Positions 16,304-24,388 of a stretch of DNA of 64,000 nucleotides are shown here, in pieces. Each line of letters opens with the position of its first letter. The stretch's first letter is position 1. The notes under the pieces are model-generated. The model did no database searches, was not told the DNA's origin, and saw nothing but the letters and a program-made list of their open reading frames with translations. The position numbers and the translations under genes were made by a program. Source of the stretch: CBDFKF01 sp965248765 (lineage in GTDB: Bacteria; Pseudomonadota; Alphaproteobacteria; VGEJ01); assembly GCA_965248765.1 (NCBI GenBank), contig CBDFKF010000002.1, positions 372,001-436,000 on the forward strand, written 5' to 3'.

Positions 16304-17161
16304 TTAGGACTCCAGGCAGGCGATCTCGACGGCCTGCACCTCCTCCATGCGCACCGCGCCCAAGGCCATGCAGTAGTAGACCTGCACCGAGTAGGACTTA
16401 TCCGCCCGCTCGCTGATCTTGGCCTGCGGCTCCTTGCCCATGGCCAGCTTCATCGCGGTCTTGCGGTAGGCGTAGCAGAGCCGATTGCTGCCCGAGGCCT
16501 TCAGCCGCGCCGAGCGCACGAACTTGAAGCCGAGCCAGGTGTCGATATCGCCACGGACCAGCGCTCGTACGGTGTTGAAGTCCGAGCTCTGAACCTCCGT
16601 GGTGTTCAACAGATCGCTGTACTGCTTAGCCGAGCCAACGAAGTGCCGATCGTCGTCCGCCACCTCTGCGGCGTCCAACTTCTCCTTGGCGCTGATCAGT
16701 TTGGCGCTCGTCAGGCCAGCGCCACCCGCCGCTATCTTTTGCGCCGCCGGCAGGGCTTGCGAGCCCGAGCCGTCCTTGCCGGTGAGCGCGGTGCCGCCGA
16801 TGGCAGCGATGATCACATCGTCCATCGACCGCCCCATGGCGTTGGCGCCGACCATGACGTAATCGCTCTGCGGATCGTTGAGCATCCGCACCTTGTCGAC
16901 TTGGTCGATCAGGTCGGCCCACTCGTAGTCGGCGAGGTTGACCTTGCGCCGGCTGTGCGGGGTCTCGATCAACGGCGTATCGGCATGCCGGCTCGTGCGC
17001 TTCTGCGCCGAGGCCACGCCGATGCGGTCGAAGAACGCCGACTCGCCGGTGACTGTCTCGAGCATGATGGTGTTGCGCAGCCTCGATCCCTTCTGCGGGG
17101 CGAGGTGCATTACCCTGTCCCGGTACTGCTGGACAAAGTGGGTGGTGACTTGGAACGACAT
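16304..17161 (-). CDS. major capsid protein
   Basis: The 285-residue protein begins with SFQVTTHFVQQYRDRVMHLAPQ-like sequence and contains DADYEW-type and MGRSMDDVIIAA motifs characteristic of a podovirus/siphovirus capsid family with HK97 fold. It follows the scaffold gene, as expected. The ribosome-binding site is the strongest in the phage region (TAGGAGG seven bases before ATG), suiting a protein made in hundreds of copies per particle. A hairpin with a T tract lies just upstream and may adjust read-through from the scaffold gene. Confidence 0.88.
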   Translation of the reverse strand: MSFQVTTHFVQQYRDRVMHLAPQKGSRLRNTIMLETVTGESAFFDRIGVASAQKRTSRHADTPLIETPHSRRKVNLADYEWADLIDQVDKVRMLNDPQSDYVMVGANAMGRSMDDVIIAAIGGTALTGKDGSGSQALPAAQKIAAGGAGLTSAKLISAKEKLDAAEVADDDRHFVGSAKQYSDLLNTTEVQSSDFNTVRALVRGDIDTWLGFKFVRSARLKASGSNRLCYAYRKTAMKLAMGKEPQAKISERADKSYSVQVYYCMALGAVRMEEVQAVEIACLES

Positions 17162-17186
17162 TGATTCCTCCTACGTTCCGGTCAAA

Positions 17187-17260
17187 GAAAAACCGCCCCC
17201 GCCAGAAGCACTGACAAGAGAGCGGCCGAATCGCAGAAGGGTTATCCCCGTGGCGGGGGC
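17187..17260 (-). terminator. possible attenuator between scaffold and capsid genes
   Basis: On the minus strand GCCCCCGCCA and TGGCGGGGGC form a ten-base stem around a loop of more than 45 bases, followed by GG and TTTTT. The long loop makes it weak. It could set the scaffold-to-capsid ratio or simply be a partial terminator. Confidence 0.45.
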
Positions 17261-17375
17261 CCTCGCGCCTGTGACGTCGGCGCGTACGGGGCTTAGGCGC
17301 CCATCTCTGCCGGGCCGGTGACGGGTGGGGTTAGCCGCACTTGGCGGGCCCCTGCCATCCGGTTAGCCAGCGACG

Positions 17376-18194
17376 TTACGCAGCGATCGTGGTGATCACC
17401 TCTTCGGTGCCGTGCACGATCTTGTAGAGCTTGTCCACTTCCTCGACCGCCCGAGTGTGCTCGGGGCTCGGTTCGGTCGCGTTGTAGGGGTGTTTCGGAT
17501 CGGCGTTGATCGCATCGATCTTGCGCTGCGCCTCTGCCTTGTCGGTCTTGAGCACGTCGGTATCGCCGCGGATCAGCCGATCCTCGCCGAGCTTCACGCC
17601 GATCGCGTGCAGCGCCTGCCACGCAAGGTGCGAATCGCCGATCGCGTTCTCAAGCGCCCGCGCCTGATCGTCCGGCAGGCCCAGCGCCTTGCCGGCGCGC
17701 TTCGCGACCTCGGTGTGAGCCTCGAACTTATCGCCCCAGGTCTCCTTGAGCTTCGCTATGCCTTCATCGTGCGCCTTCTTGCCGGCGGCCTCCTCCTCCG
17801 AGGCGACCACGGCGCTGTGGTAGAGCATCGCCTGCCCCTGCCGGTCCGTGAGGCCGGCCTTGTGGAACAGCGTCTGCGCCCCCTTTAGCTCGTCGTCGTT
17901 GAACTTGAACCCGTCGGGCAGCTTGCTCGGCATGCCGTAGGCCTCCGCGCTCTCGGGCCGACCCATCCTGCCATGGAACGCATCCCAGTCCGCATCACTC
18001 GCTCCCTCACCCGGCAGCGCCACGGACGGGCCGCGATAGGTCTCCATCTCCAGGTAACCTTTGGCGAGCGCGCCGACATCGGCGAACTTGCCAAGGGCCT
18101 CGTTGCCGCGCATGTCTTCGGGCAATCCGGCAGTCCAGCTCTCGCCGCCGCCTTCGCCCTCGCCGCCTTCGCCGCCGGTTCCGTCTTCAGCCAT
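17376..18194 (-). CDS. phage scaffolding protein
   Basis: A 272-residue acidic, helical protein between portal and capsid genes. It starts with a Gly/Glu low-complexity tract, carries a segment with GMPSKLPDGFKFNDDEL near residue 90, and continues as amphipathic helices rich in Lys and Glu. This composition and gene position are typical of scaffold proteins that shape the procapsid and then leave. No protease domain is seen. Confidence 0.75.
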   Translation of the reverse strand: MAEDGTGGEGGEGEGGGESWTAGLPEDMRGNEALGKFADVGALAKGYLEMETYRGPSVALPGEGASDADWDAFHGRMGRPESAEAYGMPSKLPDGFKFNDDELKGAQTLFHKAGLTDRQGQAMLYHSAVVASEEEAAGKKAHDEGIAKLKETWGDKFEAHTEVAKRAGKALGLPDDQARALENAIGDSHLAWQALHAIGVKLGEDRLIRGDTDVLKTDKAEAQRKIDAINADPKHPYNATEPSPEHTRAVEEVDKLYKIVHGTEEVITTIAA

Positions 18195-18197
18195 GTC

Positions 18198-18452
18198 TCA
18201 CCATCCTTTCGGGGGGTTGATTGCCAATTCGATCATCGTGCGGAGGTCCAACAGGATCGATCGCCGCCCGCACAGGTAGGCGGTGCGGTGTGGATCGGCA
18301 TCGAAGGTATCGCCGCCGGCTGCCTTCTCGAAATACTCGAGCACCAGCGCCGCATTGTTGCCCACCGCGAAGCCGTCCCGCGCGGCGTCGCACAGCTTGC
18401 GGAAGTTCTCATCGCCCCGATATTGCTTGACCGCCTCATCGCGCCTGCTCAC
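18198..18452 (-). CDS. Bbp19-like phage protein
   Basis: An 84-residue protein with the FDADPHRTAYLCGRRSILLDL segment that typifies the Bbp19-like family. This family was named from Bordetella phage BPP-1 and is often encoded beside the portal. Its start overlaps the portal stop by four bases. Its role in the particle is not established. Confidence 0.7.
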   Translation of the reverse strand: MSRRDEAVKQYRGDENFRKLCDAARDGFAVGNNAALVLEYFEKAAGGDTFDADPHRTAYLCGRRSILLDLRTMIELAINPPKGW

Positions 18453-20056
18453 GCGGGGTTCTCCTGGAACTTGGCCGCCCGGTCGGCGACCTGCAGCCCG
18501 GCCTCGAGCCCGACCTGCGCGGCTTGCGCCTGGGCCCGAGCCTCGCGTGCCGCCGCCACGTCATCCTTCGAGCGCAGATACTTCGACGGCACGCCCATGT
18601 CATCGGCGGTGCCGCGCGTCACCGCGTCCCAGTCGATGATGTCGAGTATCTCCGGCCGCGCCTCAGCGATCGGCCCGAGCATGCCGACGGTATCCATGGT
18701 CGCGCGCACATCGTGCAGTCGCTGGGCGCGGGCCAGCGGACTCACGTAGTCCACCGACAGCGAGCCCGGTGCGGCTTGGCTGAGCGCCGCCGGCGGCTCG
18801 CCGAACTCGCCGGCCTCCGCCATCATCTTCCACGGCGTCTCGACGATCGGATCCAACATCTCGCCTTCGAGCCGGCCGACCGTCGGGCCGAGCACCCGCT
18901 GCAGCTGCTCGCGCCGCTCGAACACCTCCGTCGCCGTCATCTGCGGGCTGTCCTTCAGCCGCAGGTCATCGACGTGGTAGTGCCCGTTGATCTTCTCCTC
19001 GTAGTACTTGCGCACCGCGTCCTCGACCCCGAACTGGCCCCTGAAGCCGAGCGATTCGGGCCGTTCGCCCTCGCGGCCGTCGAAGACATTGATCGCCCCC
19101 GGCGTCAGCCGCAGCCGGTTGCCGATGGTCGTGCCTTCCTGCAGCAGCCACGGCGGATAGAGGTGCAGCGGCAGCGCCTCGAGCCCGTAGCGGTTGATCA
19201 GGTTCAAGGTCTTGATGTCGGGCAGCGCCTCCATCGTCGGGCTCTGCCCGTACTCCTCGCCCGATTCGACCTCCCACCGCGCCACCGCATAGGGGAACCG
19301 GCGGAAGCCGCCCTCGCGCACGAGCCGCTTGTCGTCCTTGGCGATGGTGATGCTCGCGAACTTGAGCGACGGCGGGGCCGCGCGATCCTTCAACATCGGG
19401 TCATCGCGCGGCTGCACCGCGTGGATGAACTCGAAGCGCTCGTCCGGTTTTTCCTCGTTCGCGGCGCGGCGGATCTTCTCGCCGGCCTCGTCGCCGAATA
19501 GTTGGATTGCCTGGCGCGCGGTCAGCTTGAAGCGGCGATACACCGTGTCGACGCGCCCTTGCGCGTTCTCGGCGATAGCGAACTCACGAATCGGCAAGGT
19601 GCGGAAGTTGAGGCCGTTGAAGCCTGGCCGCTCGATCGGCTTCTCCTCGATCCACACGGCGGCTGTGCCCACCAGCACGAGATCCCGATAGGCCTGATGG
19701 ATCTGGGTGTAGAAGTTGGAGCGACGATAGGCCGCGTTCTGCACCTCGACCGTCTCGCCGAGCCAGTCGGTGACCTCCTTGTTCTCCTCAAGACCTTCGG
19801 CAGCGAGCCCGAACCACGCCAGCGACGGCATCGTCATCGAGCCCATGAGGTTGGCGGCCAACAGCCGCACCGCCTTGGGCGCCGTGCCGTCGAACTTGCG
19901 GACGGTCCGCTGCGGGCCCCTGACCGGCTCGTTGTGGACATCAGCGTTGCGCGGGCTCGCAAGCTCCAGCGTATCGGCCCATTCGCGCTCCCAGTTCGAG
20001 CGCTCGGACCACAGCCGCTCGGCCCGCTTGATGATGGTCTCGGCGAGGCCGCTCAA
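18449..20056 (-). CDS. portal protein (head-to-tail connector), T7 gp8-like
   Basis: A 535-residue protein matching the head-tail connector family. It has an N-terminal WEREWADTLELASPR motif, then AVRLLAANLMGSMTMPSLAWF, and a central RLTPGAINVFDGREG region. Twelve copies form the DNA-entry ring to which terminase and tail attach. It is the first large gene of the structural operon, 13 bases after the preceding small gene. Length agrees with T7-like portals. Confidence 0.92.
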   Translation of the reverse strand: MSGLAETIIKRAERLWSERSNWEREWADTLELASPRNADVHNEPVRGPQRTVRKFDGTAPKAVRLLAANLMGSMTMPSLAWFGLAAEGLEENKEVTDWLGETVEVQNAAYRRSNFYTQIHQAYRDLVLVGTAAVWIEEKPIERPGFNGLNFRTLPIREFAIAENAQGRVDTVYRRFKLTARQAIQLFGDEAGEKIRRAANEEKPDERFEFIHAVQPRDDPMLKDRAAPPSLKFASITIAKDDKRLVREGGFRRFPYAVARWEVESGEEYGQSPTMEALPDIKTLNLINRYGLEALPLHLYPPWLLQEGTTIGNRLRLTPGAINVFDGREGERPESLGFRGQFGVEDAVRKYYEEKINGHYHVDDLRLKDSPQMTATEVFERREQLQRVLGPTVGRLEGEMLDPIVETPWKMMAEAGEFGEPPAALSQAAPGSLSVDYVSPLARAQRLHDVRATMDTVGMLGPIAEARPEILDIIDWDAVTRGTADDMGVPSKYLRSKDDVAAAREARAQAQAAQVGLEAGLQVADRAAKFQENPA

Positions 20057-20069
20057 CGCACCGCGCCTC

Positions 20070-20657
20070 TCAGCCGCCCAACAGCCGCTTGCGCCGTACC
20101 GGCGCGGGCCCGGTCAGGCCCAAGGGCGAGGTCGCGATGCTCGAGCCCGTGCGCCTGCGGGCTTCCACCCTGCGTCGCGCTTCGTCCAGTATGCGCTGCT
20201 CGCGCTCGGCCTCGCTCGGGCCGGGGTCCGGCCCCCGGACGGGGTCGTTGAAGCCCTTCGGATCACCAAGCGTATTAAACAGGCCGCGGCTCTCTTCGGG
20301 CGCCATCTCCGCGAACACCGACGGCCGCGCCTGCGGCCGCCGCAGCAACAGCGGCGTCGTCGAGCGGCCCGTACTTAGCGGGGCCGGGTCGGTGCTGCCT
20401 GTGGCGCTGAAGTCGAATACGTTCTTGGGCAGCACCCCGCGGTCGATCCCTGCCTGCAGAACGCGCGGTACGGTGGTGAGAAACCCTGGCATCTTCGTGA
20501 GTGCCGTGAACGCCTTGTGTTCCATCTGTGCCTTGCGCGTTGGGAATCCACCGAACACATTGCCAACACTGCCTCTCGGGGTCCCAGACCGCGAGAAACC
20601 GCCACCGAGAAGCTGGCCCTTCGAAAACGTCCCTGGCGCTATCGTCAACGTCGCCAT
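20070..20657 (-). CDS. hypothetical phage protein upstream of the portal
   Basis: A 195-residue protein with a basic, proline-rich C-terminal half and a Gly/Ser-rich N-terminus. No domain is recognised. GAGGGTGAG directly precedes the ATG. It starts only 27 bases from the divergent DUF2927 gene, so the promoter of the structural operon must lie in that gap or inside the divergent gene. It may be a minor head or packaging protein (inference from position only). Confidence 0.6.
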   Translation of the reverse strand: MATLTIAPGTFSKGQLLGGGFSRSGTPRGSVGNVFGGFPTRKAQMEHKAFTALTKMPGFLTTVPRVLQAGIDRGVLPKNVFDFSATGSTDPAPLSTGRSTTPLLLRRPQARPSVFAEMAPEESRGLFNTLGDPKGFNDPVRGPDPGPSEAEREQRILDEARRRVEARRRTGSSIATSPLGLTGPAPVRRKRLLGG

Positions 20658-20684
20658 CTCACCCTCGTGCTAGAGTTTCGTCCC

Positions 20685-21380
20685 ATGCGTGCGCTTCTCA
20701 TCGTCCTGCTGCTCGCGGCCTGCGTGACCACCGACCCGACCGCAGTCACGCCCGCCATGCTCACCACCAAGTTCATGGTGCTGGCTTTCGGCAGCGAGGG
20801 GCCGCGAAGACCCGAGAGCCGCGGCCGGCTCGTGAAGTGGGTAACGCCGCTCCATGCTGCGGCCGTTCACGGCTCCGAACGTCAACTCGACGCTGCCAAC
20901 CTCCATCTGCTTACGCTTGCCGAGCTCACCGACCTCAAGGTCGTGCCGAGTGGCGATGACCTCGCTAGCTTTGTGATCGTGTTCGCGCCGCGCAGAGAGT
21001 TCTTCGCCATCTATGACGGTTACTTCCCCGGTCAGATCACCAAGCGATGGCTCGCGCGCCAGAGGTGCGCAACAGTCGCGCCGTTCAACGAGCGGTTCGA
21101 GTACACGTCAGCCGTAATCACCGTCGGCACCGATAACTCCGCCGGGGTTGCCGACAGCTGCCTGCCCGAGGAGATCTTTCAGGCGGTCGGCCTGTTTGAG
21201 GACACCGACTTGCCGCCCCGCCCCAGCGTGTTCAGCACTGATCACGACCTCACCGAACTCACGGTCTACGACCGGATGATGGTCCGCGCCTTGTACGATC
21301 CGCGGCTCCAACCCGGCATGACCCGCGCCGAGGTCGAGCCGATCGCGCGCCGCATCTTCGCCGAGTACCTGGCCGAGTAA
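20685..21380 (+). CDS. DUF2927 lipoprotein, probable prophage moron
   Basis: A 231-residue protein with a lipoprotein signal: a basic start, a hydrophobic run and the lipobox LLAAC with C13. The DUF2927 features are a VITVGTDNSAGVADSCLPEE region, a QAVGLFEDTD segment, and LTVYDRMMVRALYDPRLQPGM near the end. The family is of unknown function and common in alphaproteobacterial chromosomes. Here it lies inside the phage virion operon, on the opposite strand, with its own terminator immediately downstream. That is the usual layout of a moron expressed in lysogens. The start at 20685 gives a proper signal peptide, whereas the longer frame does not. Confidence 0.8.
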   Translation: MRALLIVLLLAACVTTDPTAVTPAMLTTKFMVLAFGSEGPRRPESRGRLVKWVTPLHAAAVHGSERQLDAANLHLLTLAELTDLKVVPSGDDLASFVIVFAPRREFFAIYDGYFPGQITKRWLARQRCATVAPFNERFEYTSAVITVGTDNSAGVADSCLPEEIFQAVGLFEDTDLPPRPSVFSTDHDLTELTVYDRMMVRALYDPRLQPGMTRAEVEPIARRIFAEYLAE

Positions 21381-21381
21381 C

Positions 21382-21409
21382 AAAAAGGGCGGCCCGAAGA
21401 CCGCCCTTT
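21382..21409. terminator. bidirectional terminator between convergent phage genes
   Basis: AAGGGCGG/CCGCCCTT stem with a loop containing GAAGA. On the minus strand it is followed by TTTTT and on the plus strand by TTTC. It insulates the DUF2927 gene from the leftward gene ending at 21434. Confidence 0.85.
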
Positions 21410-21433
21410 CGGTGAGGCTAACGAAGGGCAGCG

Positions 21434-21946
21434 TTACTCGACTGGGGCTGGCCCTTCAACCGAGGTTTGGCGCGGTGTCAGCCAGTAGTAGACCTGGAAA
21501 CCCTCTGCTGAAAGTCGATCGTTGAGCACTAGGGTGTCTTCGACGAGTGCCGGCGGCACCTCACCCCACGTCGTGTTCATCTCCACCCACGATTCAAATG
21601 GCGGCCAATGGCCTACAAACGACTGAATCTTGGCCGTCGCTTCGGTGGAAGCCCGGATCGCCGTCGCGGTTTCCTGCACCCCGATGACCAATCGCTTCAC
21701 CTCAGCCATCTCATCGCGCAGATGTCCCACCTCAGCCCTGAGAACCGCGGTATCGGTCTTCGCCTCGGCCACCACGCCGCTCAATACCTTGATGTCGTCA
21801 TCCAGGCGGTCGTTCTGGTAGACGCCATACCCCGCCATGAACATGACGATGGCCGCCGCCAAAGCGATCGCAACACCCAAGACGGTCGTGGAGACCGTCT
21901 GCGAATGACGAAGGCCGTTTATGTCGCTCTGCGTCGCTTGCACCAT
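21434..21946 (-). CDS. membrane-anchored coiled-coil phage protein
   Basis: A 170-residue protein with one membrane span (about 20-43), then a heptad-rich coiled coil (about 48-105) and a Trp/Pro-rich C-terminal domain. The layout (short cytoplasmic tail, anchor, extended outer domain) is compatible with a superinfection-exclusion or envelope-tethering role, but no family is recognised. It is followed by the bidirectional terminator and preceded by the 0.57-kb structured gene-free stretch. Confidence 0.6.
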   Translation of the reverse strand: MVQATQSDINGLRHSQTVSTTVLGVAIALAAAIVMFMAGYGVYQNDRLDDDIKVLSGVVAEAKTDTAVLRAEVGHLRDEMAEVKRLVIGVQETATAIRASTEATAKIQSFVGHWPPFESWVEMNTTWGEVPPALVEDTLVLNDRLSAEGFQVYYWLTPRQTSVEGPAPVE

Positions 21947-22167
21947 TTCTCAATAGTCGGGCAAAAGGGCGCTGCCATCAAGATATCCATGCGCCCCTAG
22001 AACCCCATCTCGACTCGACTCCCCCGCGCGATCCGCCCACCATTGACTCGCGTGGTCCGCAACGGGCCCGGCAGGGCAGCCGGATAACCCCAGCGGGGTG
22101 CCGCGAAGCCCCTGCCCGCCGCCCTGAAGGGCTAACCGTGAAAGCCCAAAGAGCGGCGGAGCCAGCA

Positions 22168-22207
22168 GGGGCCACCGGCGGCGGTACGTAACGCCAACGG
22201 TGGGCCG
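22168..22207 (+). repeat. 40-bp hairpin repeat, copy 1
   Basis: Matches 22431-22470 at 38 of 40 positions. It forms CCACCG-GC-GGCG, loop GTACGTAA, then CGCC-AA-CGGTGG. Confidence 0.85.
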
Positions 22208-22430
22208 ATTGCCCCCAACGGCGGTTAAACCGTTGGACTGGACGCGTCGTGAAGCCTTTTTGGATTCACGGCCGTGAATCTGAAAGGTTGTCGAAAGATG
22301 ACGTTTCAGGTTCGCGTCACAGTGAGGCTGGATGTCGCGAAGATCCTTTGGCTCTCGCGGCCATCCAGTACCTCACCTAGACGCACGGGGGAGGTGGCGT
22401 GAGCCACCTTCCCTGGCCCCGGTTGCCGCC

Positions 22431-22470
22431 GGGGCCATCGGCGGCGGTACGTAACGCCAATGGTGGGCCG
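22431..22470 (+). repeat. 40-bp hairpin repeat, copy 2
   Basis: Same as 22168-22207 except for two C-to-T changes, one in each arm of the outer stem. Both become G-U pairs in + strand RNA and so keep the hairpin. Confidence 0.85.
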
Positions 22471-22520
22471 CGGGAACATCGCCGTCAACATCAGACTGGG
22501 CGCCTCATCCAATAGGCCGC

Positions 22521-23945
22521 CTAGAGCCCCATCTCGAACTCGGTCACCGCATCGACCTGTTGCCGCGATCGCGCCCGTTCGGGCCGCTTGATCAGCGCCT
22601 TGCCCTCGCCGGCGCCGAGCATCGCGTACTCACCCGCCTCGACCACATGGCTGAACCGGTTCTTGTCCGGCTTGTCGTGATGGCGCTCCGCGCCCGCGAC
22701 TTGCAGCCGCTTGTAGCAATAGCCACCGCCCAGGCCCTTGCGCGCAACAACGCACTTCGGGCTGATCCGAAAGCCGGGCTCGCCGTCGACGAGCCGCATC
22801 ATAGGCACTGCCACCGCCTCGCGCCGGATCACCGGATCGTTGGTCTTTGCCGGCACCGCCGGGATCTCGGCCGCGCGCAGGATGTCGAACACCGTCCGCT
22901 CGTCGGTCTGGGCCCGTTCATCGCCCGCCGGATCGCCGGTGATATTGACCTCGAAGTCGGCATACTCGCCACGTAGTCTCTCGCCCAACAGCTCGCCGAA
23001 CCGCACCGCGCCCATGTCCTCGGTCACCAGTTCATCGATCCACCGCCACTGCCCCACCGGCGATTTCTGCGCGAACAGCGCCGCCGGCGTCAGCCCGAAG
23101 TCGAGGCCCACATGAAGCACCCACGCCCTAACCGCGGGGATGGGCTCGGCCGCTGCGTGGATCTCGTCGCGGTACTCGGGGAAGACCGGCTTGCCCTCCT
23201 TCACGAAGCCGTAGCGGTTGCAGTAGTAGACCCGGACGTGGTCGAGGCCCTTGCCCTCCATCCGCGTCGCATAGAACGCGGCCGTTAGGTGCTGGAGGTT
23301 CTCCGCCTCGAGGTTCGGCTCGAACTTCGCGGTCTTGACCTCGATTAAGCCGCCTGGCTGGTTGAAGAACTCCCAGCCCGTGGGCTGCTCCTCCTCTGCC
23401 AGCCGATACCACCAGTGCGCCTCGTCGGGCGCGTTGGTGTCCATGATGATGCCCTGCCAGGTGCAGCCGCCGTCCTTCACCGCCGGGTAGCGGACGACCC
23501 GATCGTCGAGCGCCTCGATGATTCCGAACGGGATCTCGCGCGCCTCGTTGACCCAGCCGCCGGTCAGCTCAAGCGAGAGCAGCTTCTTGGCATCGTCGGG
23601 TCGGTCGAGGGCCCGGAACATCACCTCCATGTCCACATCGCCATCCCGAATGTGGTGCACCAGATCGCCGGTCAACAGCCCGAACCACTCGGGTCGGAAC
23701 CAGTCGGTCCAGGTCTTGATCGTCGTGTCCTTGAGCTCGCGGTAGGTGTTGCGCACCACCGCGAACCGGGTCCGTCGAATGCCGTCCGGGCCCGGCGCCT
23801 GCTCGCGCGCCCGGCGCATCAGCTCCATGCACATCGCCGTCGACTTGCCCGAGCCGACCGGACCACGCACCCCCCGCCGCCGCGCATCCGATTGGTGGAA
23901 GCAGCCGAGCACTGGGCTCGCCTTGTAGTGGACGGTGTGTTTCAC
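22521..23945 (-). CDS. terminase large subunit
   Basis: A 474-residue packaging ATPase/nuclease. The GTG at 23945 overlaps the terS stop codon (GTGA) and is the best start; a longer frame to 24086 overlaps terS. Walker A is GPVGSGKST near residue 45. A hydrophobic strand leading into the GGWVNEARE region gives the likely Walker B/coupling site. The nuclease domain begins with VGLDFGLTPAALF. The enzyme binds the portal, pumps DNA into the procapsid and cuts concatemers. Confidence 0.9.
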   Translation of the reverse strand: MKHTVHYKASPVLGCFHQSDARRRGVRGPVGSGKSTAMCMELMRRAREQAPGPDGIRRTRFAVVRNTYRELKDTTIKTWTDWFRPEWFGLLTGDLVHHIRDGDVDMEVMFRALDRPDDAKKLLSLELTGGWVNEAREIPFGIIEALDDRVVRYPAVKDGGCTWQGIIMDTNAPDEAHWWYRLAEEEQPTGWEFFNQPGGLIEVKTAKFEPNLEAENLQHLTAAFYATRMEGKGLDHVRVYYCNRYGFVKEGKPVFPEYRDEIHAAAEPIPAVRAWVLHVGLDFGLTPAALFAQKSPVGQWRWIDELVTEDMGAVRFGELLGERLRGEYADFEVNITGDPAGDERAQTDERTVFDILRAAEIPAVPAKTNDPVIRREAVAVPMMRLVDGEPGFRISPKCVVARKGLGGGYCYKRLQVAGAERHHDKPDKNRFSHVVEAGEYAMLGAGEGKALIKRPERARSRQQVDAVTEFEMGL

Positions 23946-24286
23946 GATCCGCCGATCTCCATCACGAAGGTCACCGGCCCACCGCCCTTGCCGGTGACCT
24001 CGGTGCGCTCGCGGTACTTGTCCGGTTTCTTGCCCTTCAGAAGGAAGATCAACAACGTGTCTGAGCCGTCGAACGCGCGCCTGCACGCCTCGTCCTCAAG
24101 CGCCTCGACTCCGAGCTCTTCGGCCTCCGCCCACGCCTCGGCGAACGCCTCGTCGTTCTTGCGCAGCCGGTACAGGTTGGCCCGGTCGAGCTTGGCGGCC
24201 TTCGCGGCCTGCGTCACGCTGCCCGTCTCAGACAGCACGGACAAGAACGTCTCTCGCTTTTTTTTGGCCGTTGCTTTCGTCGTCAA
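23942..24286 (-). CDS. terminase small subunit
   Basis: A 114-residue DNA-recognition subunit. The N-terminal part is basic and contains a helix-turn-helix (about 14-45: LSETGSVTQAAKAAKLDRANLYRLRKND). This is followed by an acidic helix and by FLLKGKKPDKYRERTEV, typical of small terminases. It overlaps terL by four bases. An intrinsic terminator lies 20 bases upstream of its start. Confidence 0.88.
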   Translation of the reverse strand: MTTKATAKKKRETFLSVLSETGSVTQAAKAAKLDRANLYRLRKNDEAFAEAWAEAEELGVEALEDEACRRAFDGSDTLLIFLLKGKKPDKYRERTEVTGKGGGPVTFVMEIGGS

Positions 24287-24305
24287 CCCCGACCTCCGGG
24301 CAAAG

Positions 24306-24336
24306 AAAAACCCGCGCGGCGGATGGCCGGCGGGCG
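24306..24336 (-). terminator. intrinsic terminator in the terS leader
   Basis: Minus-strand arms CCCGC-CGGC and GCCG-C-GCGGG with a five-base loop are followed directly by TTTTT. It lies between the candidate promoter at 24359-24388 and the terS start at 24286, so late genes would need read-through or antitermination. Confidence 0.8.
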
Positions 24337-24358
24337 CACTACTGGAACGTCAAAACCA

Positions 24359-24388
24359 CGTTTACCCGACATCGCGACCTCGTGTCAA
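24359..24388 (-). promoter_or_regulatory. candidate late promoter upstream of terS
   Basis: A perfect -35 TTGACA (24383-24388) is spaced 18 bases from a weak -10 TAAACG (24359-24364). Transcription would begin about 15 bases before the terminator at 24306-24336. The -10 match is only three of six, so this is tentative. Confidence 0.4.

Larger units (their letters stand above)
22066..22470 (+). ncRNA. candidate structured RNA between terL and the next phage gene
   Basis: No convincing gene lies between 21947 and 22520. Read as + strand RNA, the stretch folds into successive local helices: an ACCCC/GGGGT triloop inside a longer stem (22070-22116), GCCC-UGAA-GGGC (22121-22132), repeat hairpin 1 (22173-22202) and CCAACGG/CCGTTGG (22215-22236). 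Then come an 18-bp palindrome (22263-22280), a GAAA-capped helix (22281-22308), a three-tier 55-base hairpin (22322-22376), an 11-bp helix capped by GUGA (22388-22413), a 9-bp perfect stem (22414-22437) and repeat hairpin 2 (22435-22466). Several G-U pairs and both GNRA loops exist only in the + strand RNA. No named family is recognised, and strand and ends are inferred. Confidence 0.4.

Noticed and set aside
21978..22175. Open frames on the minus strand in the structured stretch (three frames are open)
   Set aside because: All three frames are open because of high GC. One ends in a Trp/Asp/Gly-rich tail that looks protein-like, but none has a start with a ribosome-binding site or a recognisable domain.
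22299..22401. Possible 34-codon + strand gene starting at ATG 22299
   Set aside because: It runs through the strongest hairpins, has no ribosome-binding site and no family resemblance.
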